The translations under genes were made by a program, and so were the position numbers. Of a stretch of DNA of 64,000 bases, positions 44,489 through 54,583 are shown in pieces (positions within the stretch are counted from its first letter, which is position 1; each line of letters begins with the position of its first letter). The notes below the pieces were generated by a model. That model was not told where the DNA came from. It searched no databases and was given only the letters and a program-made list of their open reading frames with translations. The DNA lies in the NCBI GenBank assembly GCA_946902985.2, contig OX336393.1:136924533-136988532 (forward strand), read 5' to 3'. Source of the stretch: Meconema thalassinum (lineage: Eukaryota; Arthropoda; Insecta; Orthoptera; Tettigoniidae).

Positions 44489-45712
44489 ATTTGCCCGGAA
44501 CGATCTCTTAAGTGTACTTTTTCCTCATTTTTGCAAAATGTGAAAAGTAGGCTAAAAATGGCTTCCAACACAACATAAGAAATCAGAATGAATTGGCTGA
44601 CAGGTGGCCATTAAGTTAGCCTCGTTTCAATTCCCGGCTGTGATGACATTTCTGTCGACCAAAGTATTATGTGTACTCGAGTTTGAAGGTTGTTTGTTAA
44701 GTAACCAATAGACCTACATAAAATCCAATACCATCAACATTTTCGTCGTTCTATTCTACGTTAGTTCATGTAGGTTTGGATTTTTAATTTATATTTTAAT
44801 ATTTTTATCGCAGTTGGAACACAAAAAGTGCACGTTTTTAAGCGGGTTTCAACCATGCGTCACATTTAAGAATTATTATCTCAAAAGCCCGTCATCAGAT
44901 CGAATCCAAATTTTAACACAATATACATTGGAATGTTGTATAACTGGTTTATTAACTTCACAATTTTGTGTGTCCAAGAAACAAAGTTGTTATCATTGTT
45001 GTAAGGTAACTTTTTCTCGGCTCAAGGTGGTTGGAAAATGTAGTTCTTGGTTGCGTTGTAATCGTTATAAATCAAAAAGTGATGCTGTATGACTGTGAAA
45101 TACGTAAATTAATTCACTTATTTTATATTGGTTTGTGTTTGTACGAGGAAATAACACATGGTTCTCCAGCTACCCGCTCCGGCAAAAGCTGTACAGCGTT
45201 GCTGAGATGGAGCCCATCACTTCCGAGCGAGACGCGCCATGATGCGTGTGGGCACCATTACGGCAACGCTGTACAGCTTTTTCCGGAGCGGCTAGCAGGT
45301 GAACCATGTGTTACTTCCCCGTAGAAATACAAACCGATATAAAATAAGTGAATTTATTTACGTATTTCACAGTCATACAGCATAACTTTTCGATGTATAA
45401 GGATTACAATGCAACCAAGAACTACATTTTCCAACCACCCCGAGCCGAGAAAAAGTTACCTTACAAAAATGATAACAACTTTGTTTCTTGGACACACAAA
45501 ATTTTGAAATTAATAACCAGTTATACAACATTCCAATGTATATTGTGTTAAAATTTGGATTCGATCTGATGACGGGTTTGTGAGATAATAATTCGTAAAT
45601 GTGATGCATGGTTGAAACACGCTTAAAAACGTGCACTTTTTGTGTTCCAACTGCGATAAAAAATATTAAAATATAAATTAAAAATTCCAAACCTACATGC
45701 TCTTCCCACAAG

Positions 45713-48700
45713 ATGGCGTCGGTGAGTGAAGTGCGTGTGTTTCGGTCTCCTGTTTTGTGCTGTTTTCTCATGTTATTCTTTCACGTAACTAGTTCTTTTT
45801 TTGTGAGTGGTAGTGATGTGAGGGTGTCCATGATTCGTGAAAAGAATTATGAAGCTTCAGTAAACTGGAAGTGCTCCAATCGGAGTTTTAATTTTTGTTG
45901 TTTCTCTGCTGCTGGATTGTCGCCTGCCATGCTGCTAAAAGGAGCCAGCCCTTTCACTAGGAGAGGTACGGTCACATCAACATCAACGGTGACCACAGTC
46001 TTCATGCTTCTTCTACTGTCAGGTGATGTAGAAATTAATCCTGGTCCGGGTTCGAACAGTTCTATGTCCATATACTTTCAGAACACTCAGAGCGTGGCCA
46101 ACAAGCTGGACAAAGTAGATTTGAGCAGCAGTGATTTTAATAATATGTCAATAATAGCCTTAAATGAGTCTTGGCTTTTTGACAGTTTTCTTGACTCAGA
46201 ACTCGCCTTTTCTAGGACTCATGACATATTTAGAAGAGACAGGCCTGGGCGTGGGGGTGGTGTTGTCATTGCTACGCAGTCTCAGTTGCGTGCTAGGAGA
46301 AGAGCGGACTTAGAAAGTGAATGCGAAATTATTTGGTTGGAAATCCAAGGAAGGTCTAGTGTGATCGTGGGCTGTGTGTACCTACCCCCGCCTGCCTCTT
46401 TAAACCACTTGGAGGAGCTACATACCTCTCTCAGCAGGGTGCACGCCCAGTTGAAGGACAAGGATACAGTTATATTGTGTGGGGATTTCAACATGCCGGA
46501 CATCTCATGGGGACAGCAGGAAGGGCCTTCTCTCATACCTTTAAAACTAACTGAAAGTGCAGTGAACTCGATCTTCTGCGAGATAATTGAGGAATTCTCT
46601 CTGCATCAATTGAATCCACATCTCACGCGCGGACAAAACTACCTTGATCTTCTGTTTACTAATATTCCTAAAATCTCTCAATCTGTAGAGTTAGAAAAAC
46701 CGGGGTGGATTCCATCTGACCATAGTGCTCTAATATGGAACATTGATTTTCACGACGCTAGTTTATTTCAAAAACTACCTCGCAGGGAAATTTTTAACTG
46801 GAAGAAAGCAGACATGAACCACCTGAAACTTCTACTGGATTATTGCCCATGGTCCCTCCTTGACATCAGGAACGACATTAATGAGAATTGTGAGATATTT
46901 TATGATCTCTTGATGTCCGCAGTTCGAGAAGCAGTTCCTCGTGTGAAGGTTAATCCCTACCGTTATCCACGTTGGTTTGATGCAGATGTAATCAGCGCGC
47001 TACATTCGAAAAATAGGGCTCATCGTCAATGGAAACGCTCCTCTTTGGAATGCCATAGAATTGAATTTGTGGTCAGGAGACTCGAATTCAAAGAAATTCA
47101 ACGCCGAAAGTATGACGCCTACCTGGAAGACATAGACTCCAGTGTTAAAACTAATCCGAACAGACTATGGTCCTTCATTAAGCAGAGATCTAGGAACACC
47201 AGATTACCAGTCTCGCTCGAGTATGACGGACGTACCAGTACTGATGCAAACTCTGCCTGTGAGCTGTTTTCTGATTATTTCGAAACCTTATTCCTTCCTG
47301 TAAATTCTATACCGCCACCATTACCTGATCTGCCACCCTCCAGTAACGACAGCATTTCGTACTTCCATATTTCCGAAGACTGCATCAAGAATAAATTACA
47401 TAATCTATCCTCTGGCAAGTCTCCCGGTCCTGATGCCATTCCTATAGAAATAATTAAATCTTTATGCCACCAGCTATCTCGTCCACTTTACATCCTATTC
47501 AACCAAGCCATCAGTGAAGGAGTGTTTCCGGATTACTGGAAATCAGTTCATATCACCCCAGTGTTAAAGAAAGGCTCCAGGCAGAAGGTAGTAAATTACA
47601 GGCCAGTAACACTAATGTCTATTTTCGCGCGAGTCTTTGAATCAATTGTTCGAGACGAAGTGTACGCTCACGTGTCACCATTCATCACTGAACTTCAGCA
47701 CGGCTTTCTTCCTAGGCGATCCACTGCTACCAACCTAGCAGTCTTCACTCATGATGTATCCACCTTTATGAATAACCGTGGTAGTGCTGATGTTATCTAT
47801 ACTGACTTCTCTAGGGCTTTCGACAGCGTTCATCACAACCTACTGCTTCTTAAACTTTCAAACTTTGGTATAACTGGTAATCTTTTACGTTTCTTCAAAA
47901 GCTACCTCTCAAATAGAACCCAATCAGTTGTAATTAATAATAATAAGTCTAAATCTGTTAACGTTACTTCCGGTGTCCCTCAGGGTTCTGTATTGGGCCC
48001 TCTGCTTTTTATACTTTTTGTAAATGATATCCCTCGTATAATTCATAATTCTAGGTGCCTGATGTACGCTGATGATCTTAAACTGTATATGCCCATCAGT
48101 CCTATAAATGACTGTGAGTTGTTGCAACAAGACCTACACCAACTCAGTGAATGGTGTGAAACATGGAAACTGAAACTGAATACTGAAAAGTGTAAAGTGT
48201 TGTCAGTTTCATTGAAACGTAACCTCCTACCCAGGTTTAATTACTGTATTAAAAATGAAACGCTACGTAGAGTGTCAACCATTAAGGATCTAGGGGTGAC
48301 AATCACTAATAATTTCTCGTTCGATGAACATATTTCAAAAATATGTCGTGAAAGTTTCCGGATCCTGGGATTTTTAAAAAGAAATTGTTTAAATTATTTT
48401 TCGGACATAACTCTATCCAAATTATTTAAGTCACTCATTCGGCCTAAATTAGAATACTGTAGTGTGATCTGGAATCCCTTTCACAGTAATAAAATTGACG
48501 CCATCGAACGTGTGCAAAAGAGATTTATTAAATGGCTCTGTTACAGGGGTGGACGACCCTACCATAGAGCTGAGTATGAGAGTTTTTGCAACGTGTACAG
48601 TCTTCCTCCACTTAGCAGTCGGCGCACAGTGGGTGACGTGAGATTCCTTTGGAAGCTGGTAAATGGCGGAATTGACTCTAATCAGTTGCTAGCTAACTTG

Positions 48701-48895
48701 GGTTTTCACGTCCCTCAGAGAACCACCAGACGGAAGCACACGTTCGATGGGGTCAGATCGAGAATTAATGTGCACAAAAATTCATGTCTGATCCGGTTGC
48801 AGTCAACATACAGCTTGATGGAGAGTAGAAGTGCTACTGATATTCACTTCGACTCTCTATTAACTGTTATGAGAGATATCTCAAGTGGGCTGTAA
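45713..48895 (+). CDS. LINE polyprotein: 2A-like peptide, AP endonuclease, reverse transcriptase
   Basis: The 1060-codon ORF is uninterrupted. Residues 1-112 contain two hydrophobic stretches (about 13-31 and 96-102) and then a 2A-like motif GDVEINPGP at 104-112. An apurinic-type endonuclease follows: NTQSVANK near 124, ALNESWL, CGDFNMPDISW near 256 and SDHSAL near 335. The RT carries DFSRAFDSVHH, GVPQGSVLGPLLF near 754 and catalytic YADD at 785-788. The C-terminal part (IKDLGV, LEYCSVIWNP, ERVQKRFIKWL) is typical of CR1/L2/Jockey-group LINEs; the exact clade is uncertain. The protein nicks target DNA and primes cDNA synthesis. With no stop or frameshift, this copy could encode active enzyme. 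Confidence 0.95.
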   Translation: MASVSEVRVFRSPVLCCFLMLFFHVTSSFFVSGSDVRVSMIREKNYEASVNWKCSNRSFNFCCFSAAGLSPAMLLKGASPFTRRGTVTSTSTVTTVFMLLLLSGDVEINPGPGSNSSMSIYFQNTQSVANKLDKVDLSSSDFNNMSIIALNESWLFDSFLDSELAFSRTHDIFRRDRPGRGGGVVIATQSQLRARRRADLESECEIIWLEIQGRSSVIVGCVYLPPPASLNHLEELHTSLSRVHAQLKDKDTVILCGDFNMPDISWGQQEGPSLIPLKLTESAVNSIFCEIIEEFSLHQLNPHLTRGQNYLDLLFTNIPKISQSVELEKPGWIPSDHSALIWNIDFHDASLFQKLPRREIFNWKKADMNHLKLLLDYCPWSLLDIRNDINENCEIFYDLLMSAVREAVPRVKVNPYRYPRWFDADVISALHSKNRAHRQWKRSSLECHRIEFVVRRLEFKEIQRRKYDAYLEDIDSSVKTNPNRLWSFIKQRSRNTRLPVSLEYDGRTSTDANSACELFSDYFETLFLPVNSIPPPLPDLPPSSNDSISYFHISEDCIKNKLHNLSSGKSPGPDAIPIEIIKSLCHQLSRPLYILFNQAISEGVFPDYWKSVHITPVLKKGSRQKVVNYRPVTLMSIFARVFESIVRDEVYAHVSPFITELQHGFLPRRSTATNLAVFTHDVSTFMNNRGSADVIYTDFSRAFDSVHHNLLLLKLSNFGITGNLLRFFKSYLSNRTQSVVINNNKSKSVNVTSGVPQGSVLGPLLFILFVNDIPRIIHNSRCLMYADDLKLYMPISPINDCELLQQDLHQLSEWCETWKLKLNTEKCKVLSVSLKRNLLPRFNYCIKNETLRRVSTIKDLGVTITNNFSFDEHISKICRESFRILGFLKRNCLNYFSDITLSKLFKSLIRPKLEYCSVIWNPFHSNKIDAIERVQKRFIKWLCYRGGRPYHRAEYESFCNVYSLPPLSSRRTVGDVRFLWKLVNGGIDSNQLLANLGFHVPQRTTRRKHTFDGVRSRINVHKNSCLIRLQSTYSLMESRSATDIHFDSLLTVMRDISSGL
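46022..46048 (+). other. 2A-like ribosome-skipping motif
   Basis: Encodes GDVEINPGP, an exact match to the D-V/I-E-x-N-P-G-P consensus, preceded by the hydrophobic VFMLLLLS. In the known family the ribosome fails to form the G-P bond, so a 111-residue leader would be released from the EN-RT protein. Confidence 0.85.
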
Positions 48896-49599
48896 AATAG
48901 TGTATTGCATATTGGGTTAATTTCTATTTGCGTTGATTGATTGAACATGTGGTCGAATGAATGGTTGATTGATTTTTTGATTGAATGTACGAGTGAATGA
49001 AGTAATGTATTTTTTGTTTGCTGTTATCTAGATCCTTGAATGTCGCTCTTGTATTACTTTCCCTAGTTTCTGAACTTTGTCTTCTTATCTTTTATTTTAT
49101 GTTTTGCCTGTTTCTGTTTACTGTTGATAGTTTTTTTTCTGTAATAATTATTGTAATGTTTCTTGTACAAAGGGATTGCATGAATGAATGCTTGAGATAG
49201 GATGTTAGAGTGCGTGTCTGTATGGTTGAGGTTGCTGATTTATAATAGATTAGTGTATTGCTATTTTTGTACGTGTTTGCTGTTTTTGTTTTGTTTATAA
49301 TTGTAAATTTTATTGTTAATTATTATATTGTCACTAGTGGAGTCTATCTGTCTGACAATAAAGAATACATACATACATACATACATACCTAACGTAAAAT
49401 ACAACGACGAAATTGACGATGTTATTGGATTTTATGTAGGTCTATTGGTTTCTTCACAAACAACCTTCAAACTCGAGTGCACATAATACTTTGGTCGACT
49501 AGTAGTCTTAGTATAGAGGAGAGTTGAGAAGAGTGGTGAGTTCGATTCCTACTCACGGCCCACCATGGAAGTGGTTTCGCAAAATAAATTCATATCACA

Positions 49600-50130
49600 A
49601 AAGTAACGGTTACTAGTGAAGTCGTTACCACAAAAGTGACGGTTACTAGTAAAGTCGTTACCACAAAAGTGACGGTTACTAGTAAAGTCGTTACCACAAA
49701 AGTGACGGTTACTAGTAAAGTCGTTACCACAAAAGTGACGGTTACTAGTAAAGTCGTTACCACAAAAGTGACGGTTACTAGTAAAGTCGTTACCACAAAA
49801 GTGACGGTTACTAGTAAAGTCGTTACCACAAAAGTAACGGTTACTAGTGAATTCGTTACCACAAAAGTAACGGTTACTAGTGAATTCGTTACCACAAAAG
49901 TAACGGTTACTAGTGAATTCGTTACCACAAAAGTAACGGTTACTAGTAAAGCCGTTACCACAAAAGTAACGGTTACTAGTAAAGTCGTTACCACAAAAGT
50001 AACGGTTACTTGTAAAGTCGTTACCACAAAAGTGACGGTTACTAGTGAAGTCGTTACCACAAAAGTGACGGTTACTAGTGAAGTCGTTACCACAAAAGTA
50101 ACGGTTACTAGTAAAGTCGTTACAAGCACC
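49600..50130. repeat. 33-bp minisatellite (about 16 units)
   Basis: The unit has gttaccacaaaagtgacgg then ttactagtaaagtc. Because 33 is divisible by 3 and no unit contains a stop in those frames, both strands are open (11-residue repeats). Variants are blocked: aaagtc units first, then three gaattc units, then mixed aaagcc/aaagtc, then gaagtc units. The unit contains the near-palindromes gtaacggttac and actagt. Confidence 0.96.
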
Positions 50131-51250
50131 ACGTCACTCCCTTATCCTGCCTAGAAGGTGTAGTGCTATCCAGGGCGCACCCTTCAGCAAATGGTCCTTG
50201 TATAAAATACACAGTGATGGTGAAAGAATACACCGTTACCTCACTCCTGCAACAACGTTGTTTTTAAATAGGTAATTTAAGGACTTGCACATCTGTCCCT
50301 CCCCGAATCTTCTCGTTCTATTTTCGCCTTTGCTGGAACAGAGCAGGGGACTCTCAAAGTATCTCTCCTACATAAATACGTTCAGTTCGAAAAACAATTT
50401 GTCATGTTTATCGATTACTTTAAATTTGTAATTTGGTCGTTTAAAAGTTAACTGCTTTGGGGGCGGTAGCTGGGCACATGACGTCAATACGTACGTCACG
50501 GGAGCAGAGGCAGACTCCGTACCAGCCGAACGATCGATACCAAATGTGACGACACATGTGAGACTGCGTGTGTATGGACGTGTTTTCAGCCATAAAACTA
50601 CGTCTTTTAACTATTGAAATACAATGTAAGTTCAAGGTTGAAACGAGAGCAGTAAATATACATCATATTGAATGTTTCCATAATGTCAACGCAAGGGCGT
50701 TCAACAGATGAACTTTACAGCGCAGTGTTGCCAACCGTTGGACTTTCTGCTGTTTTCCTCACTATGGGGAGACGTAGGGACGGATTCACAGATACAACTC
50801 AAACCGTTAGGACAACCCGTAGCTACCTCACATGGTAAATATTACACTTCAGACACACTTGGGTGCAGGTAGTGATGGGGTTAATTCCTAGGAGCTTTGC
50901 CGTCCAGAATATTTCCCCAAACATTCCCGGTCCAGTCAAAATTGTTAAAATTTGGCGGGAATTATAAATTAATGGAAATAACAACTTTAAATACTCCTTG
51001 ATATATAAAATACAGTAAACGAAAATTACTTAATGCAGTTTCTCTTCTTTCTTTAATATTATGAACATATAACATGTTGCAATAACAATTTCTCCAAGTG
51101 TAACATTAACTGATGTTATTGAGTAATGGAATCCATGTGTCTTATATGATCAGAAAGAATAACTTATGTAGGTATTTCCACAATTAAAACACAAAAACAA
51201 CAATTGTTGTTCTATTTTCCGCCTTGTCAACACCTTGAATTATTTTGCAA
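50131..51250. other. No recognisable gene
   Basis: No family motif or repeat partner was found. The small ORF at 50441-50635 has no support. Confidence 0.5.
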
Positions 51251-51254
51251 CTAG

Positions 51255-51900
51255 AAACCAGCCCCGGCTTCGTCCGGTATCTTTAACGGTTTACGCAGCT
51301 TAAGCTTAAAAGGCGCACGGGCGGCAGGTCCAAGACGCAATTCAGAAAAGCCGAGGTGAACAGTGAAACTCCAAACATACATACTCTTCTCTGAAGTCTT
51401 AACTCGACACGACTCGACAGTTTGATGGTGGCCGAAGCTGGGGTGATAGGCTTGTTTACTAGCTCGTAAACTCGCTCCGAAGCTAGTAATTTAAATGTCC
51501 ACTGAATGGAAATCGTTGGAAGAAATAGAAACGTAAAACCACTTATAGTGGGCGATGTATTCAAGATACAGTAGAGATATGCTGTCGGTGACTTTTCTTT
51601 TTGTAGAACTTTGCATGCTGAACAATTCTTACACTCATAGTTCAGTATTTAGATATTTTTAACGGTTTAGCCAGCTTACGCTTAAAAGGCGCATGGACGG
51701 CAGGTTTTTCTTTAATTCGATTCACTGAAATCGTTACTGCTCGGCTACCTTTGGTCAAAATGAATGTTTTTCTACAGAAACCTTCCTCGAGAAATCCTTT
51801 ACAGAATGCTGAAAACCACATCAAAATCCATCCAGTGGTTCTCGAGATTACCCGTTACATCCAAGAATCGGGGACTATGTTTTATACCATGTAGAGATAA
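51255..51900 (+). repeat. Dispersed repeat, family E, copy b
   Basis: Ordered blocks are shared with 13280-14146 in the same orientation, including cccggcttcg, acttatagtgggcgatgtat and atcaaaatccatccagtggt. Part of the block ttttaacggttt...gcttaaaaggcgca occurs twice within this copy (51283 and 51657), a local duplication. Confidence 0.7.
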
Positions 51901-53375
51901 CAAGTGCATATTTCAAAATACTGAGGTTTCTTCATCAGCTTGTGAAAATGGAAACTAGTGTGTAGATATATAATATATAAATACTAATAATATTAACGGA
52001 TGTGTCTCAGTAAACTCAATAAATAAGTTCACACGTCTATTAAACACATTTTCCGCCATGGTTAATGTTTTTGCTTTATATACAACACTCTCTCTTAAGT
52101 TAACAGTCCCGGGGCTGGTTTGCAGCTATTCGCCAATCTTCTCTATTCTCCTCCATCCTCTTCAATTCGTGATATGATTTTGTGTTCGTGTCTTTCACTA
52201 TCTGTGTGATGTGGCTAAAAATAACAATACACGTTTTATTTAAGAAAAACCGGGGCAGATAGATCGACCTATATGTAAACAAAACGTTATCCGCGTCCGG
52301 CCCGCTTCCGCGCGACTGTTATCCGAATCTACTGACATTACAATAATATTCTTAGTTTATTAGATAAAGCATAAAGCAACACATTTAGACATGTAAGGAG
52401 AAATTCGGCTTCCTAGGCTTTGTGTGAATCGCAAGACAATGTTGACTGATTTGTATCCTTCTGAGTAACGGCAGTGAAACAGTGGGTGGCTAATTAACCA
52501 ACGTCAATCATCTCTTAATTGATCATTGAAGGTTATTTAACTTTGCATGAGCATTTCATCAAACAGAAATGCTCGTTAACTTACCACTAACAAGGAATTA
52601 CGTTAAATGGCCAAATCTGGCCACTCAACTCTCTAAATCATCGTTAAAGTGGCGGGAAACAGCTGAACTGTGCTCTGCGGATCTCGCAATGGCGGTTTGT
52701 TTCTGAGTTTCACGTGAACTTTCATCCATTTGCATATAAAATATGTTTATGACAATGAAATTATAAAAGATCATACACATTACTAAGTTTTAATGCCAAG
52801 AAAGAATACGGGAAAAAAAAGTATATCCGAAGTGGGATTCGAACTCCTTCCAGCACTGCATAATAAATTCAGAGTCTACAACTGCTTATGCTACGAACAC
52901 AACTGGGTAAGGTGTATCTATTCACACATCTTCCAGTTCTCCTAAATACTTTGTTCATATCATTTTAAGCTTTTGCCACGAATAAGGTCTTCTGTATTAC
53001 TCTTCCTTTATAATTATGTTCCACAAAGTCTCGAGGAAGCATCGCAAACAACATCAGTGCTAGGCGCTTCTTGTTCTGCCCGCCATGCTCTCCAAGATGA
53101 AACCGAGTCCACGCATGCGCAAGAGCCATAAATCTTATTTAAATAATTGCGAACCCGAATGGCCTCGTGAAATGCATCGAAGATAATCACGCATTAAATT
53201 TCGTATTTAAGTTACATGAGAATTAACTAAATAATCCTTAGTGAAGAGTTGGTGAAAACGGCCCTTAGTCGGATATACCCACGCAGGAAAGCGCAGGCAT
53301 AAAGTTGTCGTTGTTGTGATTTTTTAAGAAGTCAACACTAATTGAGGGTATTTCCATGACTGGCTTCTCTCACTT
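51901..53375. other. No gene; tRNA-like SINE head near 52830-52915 (minus)
   Basis: At 52843-52853 gggattcgaac is the reverse complement of a B box (gttcgaatccc), with a degenerate A-box region toward 52905. It is probably an old SINE head. The rest of the stretch gives no motif. Confidence 0.45.
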
Positions 53376-53383
53376 CTCTAGAC

Positions 53384-53923
53384 CAGGGGTTCTCAACCTG
53401 TGGTACGCGTACCCCTAAGGGGTACGCGACAGGCCATCCTTCTACTCGAAACACATGTGCAGTAAGCTTCGTGCCGTGACTACTGTGTGAGTTATTTACG
53501 GCTCGTGTATTAGAACTCCACAAAGAATTGCATCTTTTCTTTACCGAGCACAATTCTACTGTAATTTATCATCAGTACTCAATGGCTTTGGTTGGCCTAT
53601 TTAAGTGATATTTTTGAAAAAAAAAAATGAACATTTGGAATAAGTGTATGCAAGATAGTGTTTCTGATATGTTCTATGTTGAAATGAAAAATAACGCAAT
53701 GATTGCAAAAATCACCCTTTGGGAAAAGGATCGGAAAAACAACTATATTTTGTTTTATTAAAATATCTTTCCTTATAAAATTACAAAGGTTAAACCATAC
53801 TAACTAAATACCTTTTACATTTTTAATAACCATTATTACTACCTAAGAAAGGTTAGCAGGGGGTACGCAGGATGTTTAATTTTTTTATTGGGTACAATGG
53901 TTGAAAAGGGTTGAGAACCCCTG
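53384..53923. mobile_element. Non-autonomous hAT element
   Basis: 540 bp with terminal inverted repeats CAGGGGTTCTCAACC / GGTTGAGAACCCCTG and a perfect 8-bp duplication ctctagac (53376-53383 and 53924-53931), the hAT signature. The subterminal tacgcgtacccc and ggggtacgcg form an inner palindrome and recur as gggggtacgc near the right end. It has no transposase coding, so it would depend on an autonomous relative. Confidence 0.95.
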
Positions 53924-53931
53924 CTCTAGAC

Positions 53932-54574
53932 TATTATTCGCATACAATCCAAGTGAAAGCAAATAGAGAAATAGCAATAACGTGAAAGACTAAGCAAAAA
54001 CTACAAGTTGAAAAGTCCTTTTCAACATTCTGTTCTAAAAATATCCGCAAATTTACTCTGAACATTATCCGCTATCCGCAGAGCCATGCAAACTATATCC
54101 GCATGCCCCCTGGGCTTTACCTATATGTCGGTCTACTGGCACTTAGAGGGTTAATGCCGGTATATTAGAAAGATGGAACAAGACCACTACGCAGTTAGTG
54201 TTCTATATTAGTCAGCCGGAGTACAGTAGGTAATCACCCCGTGTTGTAAGAGGTGCGGAGCTTGTTATGATAGTCGCTCTTGTGAAAGGGAACCGGAAAG
54301 AAGAGTGAAACGAACAAGGAAAGGTGTAACTTAGTACATCTCCTTTCTCTTTGGGTTGTAAACACCTTTCGTTCCACCTTTCACAACATTTCACCCACTT
54401 ACTTACTCTCGTCTCGTTAAAGAAACATCTTCACAAATTGATGTGCGTTCCACCTTACTGGGAACATGAGGAACAGGCGAGGGAGGCGCTTCCCTTCTCG
54501 GGATACAGACACTCAATCTCCTAGCACAGTGTATGCAGCAAGTGATGCCTATTCTAGGCACAGTGGATCTCAAC
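53932..54574. other. No gene; local duplication around the next hAT element
   Basis: The block gggatacagacactcaatc and ctcctagcacagtgtat near 54500-54535 recurs at about 56685-56735, on the other side of the hAT insertion. So it is an older tandem duplication of about 160 bp. Confidence 0.5.
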
Positions 54575-54583
54575 ATTCATTAG

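Larger units (their letters stand above)
45703..49388 (+). mobile_element. Full-length APE-type LINE with single ORF
   Basis: The LINE is inserted in the right arm of the foldback element: cctacatg before it and ctaacg after it are contiguous in the left arm (44765-44780 region). It has a 10-bp 5' leader as preserved, one ORF, a 3' UTR with AATAAA (49357-49362) and a (CATA)n tail ending near 49388. No clear target duplication is visible because the tail hides it. The short leader may mean slight 5' truncation. Confidence 0.93.
44655..49501. mobile_element. Long foldback element (~1.16 kb net) containing a LINE
   Basis: The left arm from gtcgaccaaagtattatg (44655) runs to about 45235. The right arm is its reverse complement from about 45240 to 45702 and, after the LINE, from 49389 to 49501 (cataatactttggtcgac). 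Arms pair along nearly their whole length, e.g. gcacgtttttaagcgggttt against aaacacgcttaaaaacgtgc, and ggaaaatgtagttcttggtt against aaccaagaactacattttcc. Even the centre pairs (aaaagctgtacagcgttgc / gcaacgctgtacagctttt). No transposase is encoded. No TSD was resolved. Confidence 0.9.

Noticed and set aside
45373..45771. 132-codon minus-strand ORF in the foldback arm
   Set aside because: It is the mirror of the 44814-45092 frame because the arms are inverted copies; no domain and no independent support.
49600..50130. CRISPR-like direct repeats
   Set aside because: Units are head to tail with no unique spacers, and the genome is eukaryotic.
49590..50154. Long ORFs on both strands (VTSKVVTTKVT and VVTTLLVTVTF repeats)
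   Set aside because: They are produced by a 33-bp minisatellite without stops; both strands being open is expected from the unit, not from coding.
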